From contig JBBRTJ010000015.1 in NCBI GenBank assembly GCA_038244535.1, positions 1 to 46,420 of the forward strand: DNA of 46,420 nucleotides, given 5' to 3'. Of this stretch, positions 40,770 to 46,420 are shown one piece after another. Below the pieces are notes generated by a model. That model ran no database searches. It was not told the origin of the DNA and saw only the letters and a list, made by a program, of their open reading frames with translations. This DNA is from JBBRTJ01 sp038244535. Lineage in GTDB: Bacteria > Actinomycetota > Acidimicrobiia > Acidimicrobiales > Ilumatobacteraceae. The position numbers and the translations under genes are program-made. How positions within the stretch are numbered: position 1 is the stretch's first letter; each line of letters opens with the position of its first letter.

Positions 40770-41540
40770 ATGGTCGACTACGACGTCGAGGGCCGCATCG
40801 CCCTCATCACCTTGAACCGCCCCGAAGCCCGCAATGCCATCAACCGCCAGGTGGCATCCGAGATGGAGGCCGCCCTCGACGCGATGGAGGCCGATCCCGA
40901 GGTCTGGGTGGGGATCCTGCGGGCCATCACCGTCGGCGACAAGCCCACGTTCTGCTCCGGTCAGGACCTCAAGGCGATCGGGACGCCCGAGGGCAACAGC
41001 GTCACGGCGCGGGGTGGGTTCGCCGGGCTAGTCTACCGCGAGCGCGACAAGCCGCTGATTGCGGCCGTCGACGGTCTGGCCACTGCGGGCGGTTGCGAGA
41101 TCGTCCTTGGCTGCGACCTCGTCGTGGCCACCGAGCGGTCGTCGTTCGGGCTCGCCGAGGTCAAGCGCAACCTCATCGCCGGCGCCGGCGGCCTCTATCG
41201 CCTCCCCAGGGCCATCGGGCGCAACGCGGCGATGGAGGCCATCCTCACCGGTGAGCCGCTGTCGGCCGAGCGGGCCTACCAGCTCGGGTTGGTCAACCGA
41301 CTCGTAGCGTCGGGTGAGGCCGAAGCGGCGGCGCGGGCGCTGGCCGAGACGATCTGCCAGAACGCACCCATGGCGGTGTGGGAGAGCCGCAAGGTCGTGC
41401 TGGCGAGCGACCACGGCGACGACGTGTCGCTACGGGCCCTCACCGATGCGGCCATGGGCAAGATGATGCGATCCGAGGACCTCAAGGAGGGCCTCGCCGC
41501 CTTTGCCGAGAAGCGCGCACCGATCTGGACCGGTCGCTGA
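40770..41540 (+). CDS. Enoyl-CoA hydratase/isomerase (crotonase family)
   Basis: The 256-residue crotonase has both hydratase glutamates: E110 in TAGGCEIVLGCD and E130 in SSFGLAEVKRN. The oxyanion-hole motif CSGQDLKAIG, the GAGGLYRLPRAIG stretch and the C-terminal helix EDLKEGLAAFAEKRAP are typical. It should hydrate trans-2-enoyl-CoA esters in beta-oxidation or a related pathway. It is a single gene with no acyl-CoA dehydrogenase or thiolase adjacent. The start at 40770 lies 27 nt from the divergent HAD gene. Confidence 0.95.
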   Translation: MVDYDVEGRIALITLNRPEARNAINRQVASEMEAALDAMEADPEVWVGILRAITVGDKPTFCSGQDLKAIGTPEGNSVTARGGFAGLVYRERDKPLIAAVDGLATAGGCEIVLGCDLVVATERSSFGLAEVKRNLIAGAGGLYRLPRAIGRNAAMEAILTGEPLSAERAYQLGLVNRLVASGEAEAAARALAETICQNAPMAVWESRKVVLASDHGDDVSLRALTDAAMGKMMRSEDLKEGLAAFAEKRAPIWTGR

Positions 41541-41572
41541 GCGCAGTCTCGTCCCCCTCGGCCGCGCCCTCG

Positions 41573-41983
41573 TCAGGCCGCGATGATGCCGTGTTCGGCG
41601 AAGAAGCGAGCCAGACCGGGCACCAACGCCACGGAATCGAGCGCATCGAGAAGCACCCAGCGAACCGCGGCGGCATCGTCACCGGCGACCGGGTCGCCCG
41701 CGTCGACCCTGACGGTGAAGTCGAGGATGACGTAGTGCGCAGTGTCGTCGATCCGCTCGACCCACCCGATGAAGTCACCGCACGTCCCTCGGAGGCCAGT
41801 CTCTTCGAAGAGCTCGCGCTCGACCGCTGACACCAGGGTCTCGCCTGGCTCGACCCGGCCTCCGGGGATCGACCACAGCCCGACCCCGCTCCCCCGGCCC
41901 CGTTCGACGAGCAGGAGGCGCCCGTCGCGGACGACAACGGCGCCGACGCACACCTCGGCCCGCTGGGGACCGGTCTCACTCAT
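41573..41983 (-). CDS. Nudix hydrolase
   Basis: The 136-residue protein has a complete Nudix box from G42 to G63: G-x5-E48, then R56-E-L-F-E60-E61-x-G. This box binds the metal and hydrolyses nucleoside diphosphates linked to another group. The N-terminal AEVCVGAVVVRDGRLLLVER strand is the standard fold opening. The ATG lies inside the 3' end of the GNAT gene with an 8-nt overlap. It is the last gene of the DUF4193-helical protein-GNAT-Nudix operon. The substrate is not predictable. Confidence 0.93.
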   Translation of the reverse strand: MSETGPQRAEVCVGAVVVRDGRLLLVERGRGSGVGLWSIPGGRVEPGETLVSAVERELFEETGLRGTCGDFIGWVERIDDTAHYVILDFTVRVDAGDPVAGDDAAAVRWVLLDALDSVALVPGLARFFAEHGIIAA

Positions 41984-42464
41984 CGTCGCCGGATCGCTCG
42001 AGGCGGCGGTGCACGACGATCGCCCTGGCCACCAGACCCATGCGCTCGAAGAAGTTCTTGGTGTCGCGTGTCCCCGGGAGGGCTATCGCGTCGATGCCGC
42101 GGCAGCCGGCCGCAGTGGCCCAGGCGATGACGGCGTCAACCATCTCCTCGCCGATGCCGACGCCCCGCACCGGCGCCTCGACGAACACGTCGGACAGGAC
42201 CGCGAGCGACGAACCGTCCCCCAGCACCTCGATCGTGGCAACGGCGTACCCGAACGGCACCCCGTCGAGCTGCCCGACGACCACCAGCGACCGGTCGCCA
42301 GCAAGGAGCTCGTCGAAGGTCTGCGGATCGAGTTGCGGCCGAGCCTCCCGTGCGGCCCACAGCGCCCCACCCTTCGCTTCGATGAGCTCGGCCCGACCCG
42401 CACGCTGCAGATCGACGACCACCACGAGGTCAGTGGCCTCCGCCCGCCGAGCGCCGACCTCCAC
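41976..42464 (-). CDS. GNAT-family N-acetyltransferase
   Basis: The 162-residue protein has the GNAT acetyl-CoA site: LAVLSDVFVEAPVRGVGIG is beta4 with the pyrophosphate loop (RGVGIGEEM). The C-terminal strand-helix TKNFFERMGLVARAIVVHR is also typical. The N-terminal region (RRAEATDLVVVVDLQRAGR) starts the fold. It starts at a GTG 6 nt after the upstream gene and overlaps the Nudix start by 8 nt, so it is tightly coupled. The substrate may be an amine or a protein N-terminus. Confidence 0.9.
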   Translation of the reverse strand: MEVGARRAEATDLVVVVDLQRAGRAELIEAKGGALWAAREARPQLDPQTFDELLAGDRSLVVVGQLDGVPFGYAVATIEVLGDGSSLAVLSDVFVEAPVRGVGIGEEMVDAVIAWATAAGCRGIDAIALPGTRDTKNFFERMGLVARAIVVHRRLERSGDDE

Positions 42465-42470
42465 CGGTGG

Positions 42471-43031
42471 TCAGCTCCCTTGGAGCTGCGTGATGCGCCC
42501 GAGGATGGTCTTTCGCCCTCGATGAGCTGTCTCGTAGCGACGCACGGCATCGAGCTCGGGCTCGGTCAGACCGTCGAGACGGGGCACGACCTGGGAGGCG
42601 GCCAGCATGTCGTAGCTCGGGATGGCGAGGTCGTCGCCGATGGGCGCCGGGTCGGCCGAAGGCGCAGGCTCGGCACCGCGGACGACGATCTCGATCTCGG
42701 CGGCCTGGTCGTCGCCCACCGCGGCTGCCGGCGCAGGGACCACCACCATCAGCTCAGGGGCGATGAGGCGAGCGGCGGGGGGCTCGGCGGCCGGGTTCGC
42801 AGCCGGCGAGGCCTGATCGCCGAGGCGGCGGATCGCATGCTCGGCCTTGTGGCGCCCGAAGGTCACTACGAACTGCCCGATCATTCGGGCCGTGCGGACC
42901 TGGTGGTCGAGCTGGTGCCGCCCGCTCTCGGCCAGCTTCGGCATCAGTTCGTGGGCCTCTGCGAGGAAGCCCACCGGTCCGTAGAGCACCACGTCGAGCA
43001 GGCGGTCGAGTGGGTTGCGTTCGTCGGCCAT
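42471..43031 (-). CDS. Helical protein resembling actinobacterial lipid-droplet-associated/DUF8129-type proteins
   Basis: The 186-residue protein has an N-terminal helical domain (NPLDRLLDVVLYGPVGFLAEA, then KLAESGRHQLDHQVRTARMI), an Ala/Pro-rich linker (about 75-130) and a conserved C-terminal helix pair: IPSYDMLAASQVVPRLDGLT, then ELDAVRRYETAHRGRKTIL. The C-terminal pair resembles, from memory, a motif in proteins annotated as lipid-droplet associated in actinobacteria. This identification is tentative. The gene lies 9 nt after the DUF4193 stop and 6 nt before GNAT, so it is an operon member. Confidence 0.6.
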   Translation of the reverse strand: MADERNPLDRLLDVVLYGPVGFLAEAHELMPKLAESGRHQLDHQVRTARMIGQFVVTFGRHKAEHAIRRLGDQASPAANPAAEPPAARLIAPELMVVVPAPAAAVGDDQAAEIEIVVRGAEPAPSADPAPIGDDLAIPSYDMLAASQVVPRLDGLTEPELDAVRRYETAHRGRKTILGRITQLQGS

Positions 43032-43040
43032 GGGTCCGGC

Positions 43041-43517
43041 TCAGACGCAGTCCGCGCAGCGCTGGCCGGTCACGTCGGCGAGCTGGGCGTTGGGCTTGAG
43101 CAGGAAGCAGGACTGGCAGACGAACTCGCCAGGGCGGCGGGGCTGGATCCGGTCGACGGGATCGCCTCGGTCGTCGATCTCGACGTCGTCCTCGTCCTCT
43201 TCCGGCTCGTCCTCGGCCGCCACCAGGCGGTCCTTCAGGATCTTGTCGAGGTCGGCCTCGACGTCGTCGGGATCGACGATGTCCTCGTCGTCGTCTTCCT
43301 CCTCGGCGGCGGCGACCGCGGCCCGTCGCGGCGCTTCCTCGTCCTCGTCGTCGACTGCCACTTCGACGTCGAGATCAGGATCGAGGACCTCGACCAGCTC
43401 GTCGTCGAACGGCTCGTCGACATCGAGCTCGTCGGGGTCGAGCTCGTCCGGATCGACCTCGTCGACGAGCTCCACCTCGAACTCCTCGACGTCGTCAGTC
43501 AGCTCTTCGTCAGCCAT
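43041..43517 (-). CDS. DUF4193-family protein: acidic N-terminus and C-terminal zinc ribbon
   Basis: The 158-residue protein is extremely acidic in residues 1-105, with runs of Asp/Glu and DPDELDPDELDVDEP repeats. A recognisable core (EADLDKILKDRLVAAEDEPE) and a C-terminal zinc ribbon follow: FVCQSCFLL, then QRCADCV. This arrangement matches the actinobacterial DUF4193 family (EFxCxSCFL, then CxDCA); actinobacterial members are about 100 residues, so the acidic region here is longer. Its function is unknown; zinc ribbons of this kind occur in RNA-polymerase or ribosome-associated factors. A TATGAT -10 box is 43 nt upstream, so this gene heads its operon with a leadered mRNA. Confidence 0.85.
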   Translation of the reverse strand: MADEELTDDVEEFEVELVDEVDPDELDPDELDVDEPFDDELVEVLDPDLDVEVAVDDEDEEAPRRAAVAAAEEEDDDEDIVDPDDVEADLDKILKDRLVAAEDEPEEDEDDVEIDDRGDPVDRIQPRRPGEFVCQSCFLLKPNAQLADVTGQRCADCV

Positions 43518-43559
43518 GCCATCCCTCGAAAGTCGCGCAGGGGGGTGTTGCGCGGCGGG

Positions 43560-43565
43560 ATCATA
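43560..43565 (-). promoter_or_regulatory. Candidate -10 box (TATGAT) of the DUF4193 operon
   Basis: TATGAT on the minus strand matches TATAAT at five of six positions and lies in the 122-nt gap after the ThyX-like gene. No good -35 was seen. A GAGGG ribosome-binding site precedes the ATG at 43517. Confidence 0.55.
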
Positions 43566-43639
43566 GGGCGCGGCTCACCCGAACCGTCCAGAGGAGCCTG
43601 TGACTGCCGTCGCAGGGTGCGGTGGGAGCCGTTCGTCGT

Positions 43640-45241
43640 TCAGCGGCCGAGTCGACGCGCTTCGGCCTGGCGCTCGGCCGCGAGCCGCTCGAGCTCGGGT
43701 TCGGCGTGGTCGACGTGGACCATTGCGTCGGCCACGAGCCGGTGCCCGGCCTGCTCGGCGATGAGGCGCGCCATCTCGAGGCAGACACGGCGGTAGGCAG
43801 GATGGCCCTGGGCCGAGGTGCGCAGCTCGATGAGGTGGATCGCCTCACGGGCGTTGAACTGCATGACGTAGCGGATCCGGTACGCCATGCACAGCGCGTA
43901 GGGCGCCTGCTGGGGGAAGTCGGGCTCGAGCGCCTCGAACAGCGCCGCCGAGCGCTCCATGGCGGCGTCGAACGGCCCAGCTTCGCCGGCTTCGTCGATG
44001 AGGTCCGGTCGCACGTACCCGTGACCGGCCGACAGCCGCTGCCAGTCGATGGTGAGCATCCGGTGTCGCTGCAGGTCGCGGAAGGCGCCGTAGTCGGACA
44101 GGACGTCAAAGCGGTAGTCGGCGCGCTCAAAGGCGCGACCCGGCTTGTGACGGCGGTTCGACCGCTCGCCGACGTAGGCCCGCATCAGCGCCGCCCGCTC
44201 GTCGCCCCCCATGCGCCGCACGACGGTCAGGAGCTGCTCGTCGCTCAGGTGGCTGTGCGGGTAGAGGGCCTCGGCCAGGATCTTGTCCTCGGCCTCGGGG
44301 TCGAAGTCGGTGAGATGCACCGATGCGGAGGGCTCGGGCTCCTCGCCCGCGAGCAGTTCGTGGGCCAGCGCCGCGGTGTCGTCGGCCGTGGTGGCGAGGT
44401 AGTCGCTCCAGGCTCCGCCCCGATCGGGGACGTCGACGCGGCGCAGGAAGCTCGGGATCACCTTGCGCAGCTCGACCAGCATCAGCTCGGAGTACCAGCG
44501 CGCCTCGGGCAACGGGTGGGCTCGCATGCGCAGCAGGAGCTGCTCGAAGGCCTGGCCGGTGCCGTAGATGCCCACGTTGGACACCGACGCGGCCGGCAGG
44601 ACCCCGCGCACGGCGTCGAGCGCTTTGGCCCTGGTGGCGCTTCGGTAGACCATGTCGGAGTCTGCCGCAGCCTTGGGGAACCGCCGCCGTACGTGCTCCG
44701 TCAAGCTCACGATCAGCTCGGCGTAGGTGTCGAACAGACGGTCCATGTCGCCGACGTAGCGCGTGCCGAACCGGGACTGCAGCACGGCGGGGTCGCGGTA
44801 GTAGCGGTACCGCCCGCCGAGGCGGGCGTCGTAGCCGATGTAGCGGGTGCTCTGCTCGAGGTAGGCCATGAGCCGGCCCCACTCGAGGACCTTGGTCAGC
44901 AGGTTCGAGGCCTGCTCGCAGGCCAGGTGGACACCACCGAGCTGCGCCACGGAATCGTCGCCGTACTCGAAGAACACCCGCTCGTAGAGCTCCTCGGCCC
45001 GCTTCAGGCCGACGGTGGCGTCGATCGAGGCGTCTCCGGAGATGTCGAGGTCGCCGACGAACTCGTCGAGGAAGAGGCGGCGCAGGCTCTTGGAGCTGCG
45101 CGAGTAGCGGGCGAAGAGGGCCCCCTTGACCACCTCAGGCAGGTTCACCAGGGCGAACACCGGGCCGTCGAGGTTGGTCATGTAGCGCCGCAGGATGTCG
45201 GCTTCCGGCGCCGTGAACTCCTCGGGGACGTAGGCCGTCAC
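43640..45241 (-). CDS. Double-length FAD-dependent thymidylate synthase-like protein (tandem ThyX domains)
   Basis: The 533-residue protein is about twice the usual ThyX length (~220-250) and reads as two ThyX-like domains. Domain 1 (about 85-270) has the strand and helix GDDSVAQLGGVHLACEQASN and the substrate-site segment E129-Q-S131-T-R133-Y134, but its RHR position reads W121-G-R123. Domain 2 (about 350-510) has an intact R392-H-R394 in QRHRMLTIDW, no STRY, and the dUMP-site-like ELR (472-474) in LIELRTSAQGH. The RHR-x7-S-x-RY motif is therefore split between domains. ThyX makes dTMP with FAD and methylene-THF. The start is a GTG with a TAGAGT box 8 nt upstream. It may be a pseudo-dimeric enzyme or a non-catalytic homologue. 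Confidence 0.85.
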   Translation of the reverse strand: MTAYVPEEFTAPEADILRRYMTNLDGPVFALVNLPEVVKGALFARYSRSSKSLRRLFLDEFVGDLDISGDASIDATVGLKRAEELYERVFFEYGDDSVAQLGGVHLACEQASNLLTKVLEWGRLMAYLEQSTRYIGYDARLGGRYRYYRDPAVLQSRFGTRYVGDMDRLFDTYAELIVSLTEHVRRRFPKAAADSDMVYRSATRAKALDAVRGVLPAASVSNVGIYGTGQAFEQLLLRMRAHPLPEARWYSELMLVELRKVIPSFLRRVDVPDRGGAWSDYLATTADDTAALAHELLAGEEPEPSASVHLTDFDPEAEDKILAEALYPHSHLSDEQLLTVVRRMGGDERAALMRAYVGERSNRRHKPGRAFERADYRFDVLSDYGAFRDLQRHRMLTIDWQRLSAGHGYVRPDLIDEAGEAGPFDAAMERSAALFEALEPDFPQQAPYALCMAYRIRYVMQFNAREAIHLIELRTSAQGHPAYRRVCLEMARLIAEQAGHRLVADAMVHVDHAEPELERLAAERQAEARRLGR

Positions 45242-45249
45242 GGGCGGGC

Positions 45250-45255
45250 ACTCTA
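45250..45255 (-). promoter_or_regulatory. Candidate -10 box (TAGAGT) of the tandem ThyX gene
   Basis: TAGAGT on the minus strand ends 8 nt before the GTG at 45241, in the 57-nt gap after the M20 gene. Confidence 0.5.
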
Positions 45256-45298
45256 CGGCGTGAAGGCGGTCACCCTCGGTGATGCGGGCCTGATGCGG

Positions 45299-46420
45299 TC
45301 AGCTCCGACGCTCGATCTCAGCTCGATGGGCGACACCGGCGGCCGTCAGCAGCCCGGCATCGCTCCACAGGTCCACGATCGTCATGGCCAGCGCCTTGGC
45401 CCCGTCGAGCACGGCCCGATCACCGGCCTCGGAGCGGGCGTGGACCGTGAACTCGGGCGAGTGGATGGACACACCAGCGGGCGCAACCTGGATCATCGGG
45501 TGGATCGAGGGCACGAGGTAGGAGACGTTGCCCATGTCGGTCGAGCCCACCACCCCGCCCAGTTCGCGGGGGTCGCGCACCGTGCGCCCGAGCACGGCCA
45601 TGTTGTCGACGTAGGCGGCCACCATCGGCGCGTTGTCGATCATGTCGAAGTACGGGTGGTCGTCCCACTCGTGGTGCATCGCGCACCCGCTCGCCTGCGC
45701 CCCTGCTTCGAGGCAGGCCAGGACGCGATCCTTGAGCGGCTGGAGGGTCGTCATCGTCGGTGACCGGACGTACCAGAACGCCCCGGCGTGCTGGGGCACG
45801 ATGTTCGGACGCTCGCCGGCCTCGGTGAAGATGCCGTGGATCCGCTCGTTGGGCCGGATGTGCTGGCGCAGGGCGGCGACGTTCATGTAGCCGAGCACGG
45901 CCGCGTCGAGGGCGTTGCGACCGAGCCATGGGAAGGCGGCGGCATGGGCGGCCTGCCCCTCGTAGTCGACCCGCAGCTGCTGGATGGCGACGGTGTCCAT
46001 GTGCAGCAGGTCGGCACCGGCGGGGTGCACCATCATCGCGGCGTCGATGCCGTCGAACGCCCCTCGGCGGGCCATGGCGATCTTGCCCCCTCCGCCTTCC
46101 TCGGCCGGGCTGCCGAGCACGACGACGCGGGCCCCCAGCTCGGTGGCAAGGGTCGCGGCCGCCAGACCCGCGCCGAGGCCCGCCGCGCCGATCACGTTGT
46201 GGCCGCACGCGTGGCCGATGTCGGGCAGTGCGTCGTACTCGCAGAGCACCGCGATGGTCGGTCCGCTGGCACCGGCGCGCGCCATGAACGCGGTCTCGAG
46301 GCCGTAGGCGTGGCGCTCGACCTCGAGCCCTTCGTCGGCAAGTGCCGACGAGAGCAGGTCGTGGGCCCGGTGCTCCTCGTAAGCCAGCTCCGGGTGGTCG
46401 TGGAGCTCGTGGGAGATCTC
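45299..46420 (-). CDS. M20-family amidohydrolase/peptidase (5' end beyond the window)
   Basis: The frame stays open to the window end, so the N-terminus is missing. The first visible residues (HELHDHPELAYEEHRAHDLL) belong to the normal M20 N-terminus, which usually follows about 10-20 residues. Metal-site motifs are DIGHACGHNV, SPAEEGGGG and MMVHPAG. A lid or dimerisation domain follows (VDYEGQAAHAAAFPWLGRNA), then GSTDMGNVSY and SIHSPEF near the C-terminus. It resembles aminobenzoyl-glutamate or indole-acetyl amidohydrolases of the M20D group. It should cleave an acyl- or aroyl-amino acid. It is upstream of the ThyX-like gene, with 57 nt between. Confidence 0.9.
   Translation of the reverse strand, partial: EISHELHDHPELAYEEHRAHDLLSSALADEGLEVERHAYGLETAFMARAGASGPTIAVLCEYDALPDIGHACGHNVIGAAGLGAGLAAATLATELGARVVVLGSPAEEGGGGKIAMARRGAFDGIDAAMMVHPAGADLLHMDTVAIQQLRVDYEGQAAHAAAFPWLGRNALDAAVLGYMNVAALRQHIRPNERIHGIFTEAGERPNIVPQHAGAFWYVRSPTMTTLQPLKDRVLACLEAGAQASGCAMHHEWDDHPYFDMIDNAPMVAAYVDNMAVLGRTVRDPRELGGVVGSTDMGNVSYLVPSIHPMIQVAPAGVSIHSPEFTVHARSEAGDRAVLDGAKALAMTIVDLWSDAGLLTAAGVAHRAEIERRS

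Noticed and set aside
41742..43796. A 684-codon plus-strand open frame across the Nudix-GNAT-DUF4193 operon
   Set aside because: It runs through four minus-strand genes; the repeated Val/Asp-rich part is the mirror of the acidic DUF4193 region.
43622..45763. A 713-codon plus-strand open frame opposite the ThyX-like and M20 genes
   Set aside because: It spans two real minus-strand genes and their intergenic region; the translated product shows no recognisable domain.

Overview
This window is a GC-rich chromosomal segment with about 46 densely packed protein genes. I see no rRNA, tRNA, insertion sequence, phage gene or CRISPR array. Gene content points to an actinobacterium. The run pgsA-like, gcvH, GarA-like FHA protein, FtsR-like MerR regulator, bifunctional nuclease, second MerR regulator matches, from memory, the pgsA2/gcvH/garA/Rv1828-Rv1830/gcvB region of Mycobacterium tuberculosis. 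A DUF4193 protein and ThyX-type thymidylate synthesis fit the same phylum. Several lineage-restricted hypotheticals suggest Acidimicrobiia, which is inference. The first ~150 bases look like a foreign or misjoined fragment, so the window may come from a metagenome assembly.

Layout. 1-2.7 kb: remnant of an IorA-type [2Fe-2S] subunit joined to an MlaE-like permease fragment, then a complete Tat-exported IorB molybdoenzyme subunit. 2.7-9.8 kb: PPK2 kinase and YedK/HMCES-type DNA-crosslink protein (divergent), an OmpR-type two-component system, two secreted proteins, a HIT hydrolase and an SDR. 9.8-21 kb: the conserved core, consisting of a CDP-alcohol phosphatidyltransferase, a nucleotidyltransferase/phosphomannomutase-like fusion, gcvH-garA-ftsR, bifunctional nuclease, MerR, a secreted protein, gcvT, and gcvP on the minus strand behind a tandem glycine riboswitch. 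21-34.6 kb: accessory metabolism (patatin, LLM flavin enzyme, serine hydrolase, class II aldolase, DHA2-type MFS exporter, PLP decarboxylase, alpha/beta hydrolase lipoprotein, membrane cupredoxin, methyltransferase, PrmA-like) with two paralogous VapBC pairs in opposite orientation. 34.7-37.6 kb: an SsuABC/TauABC-type ABC importer ending in a strong hairpin. 37.7-46.4 kb: gamma carbonic anhydrase, a large disordered protein, HAD, enoyl-CoA hydratase, an operon DUF4193 / helical protein / GNAT / Nudix, a double-length ThyX-like protein, and an M20 amidohydrolase cut by the window end.

How the genes work together. GcvH, GcvT and GcvP form most of the glycine cleavage system, and the riboswitch lets glycine control gcvP. 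The GarA-like protein beside gcvH probably links Ser/Thr kinase signalling to central metabolism, as in mycobacteria. Nineteen start codons carry a TA-N3-T hexamer ending 6-9 nt upstream, which indicates widespread leaderless transcription and decided several start calls. The features most worth a second look are the tandem ThyX protein, whose two domains carry complementary halves of the active-site motif; the paralogous VapBC loci with helically phased operator repeats; the overlapping bidirectional promoter at 40752-40761; and the altered mutase half of the sugar-nucleotide fusion protein.
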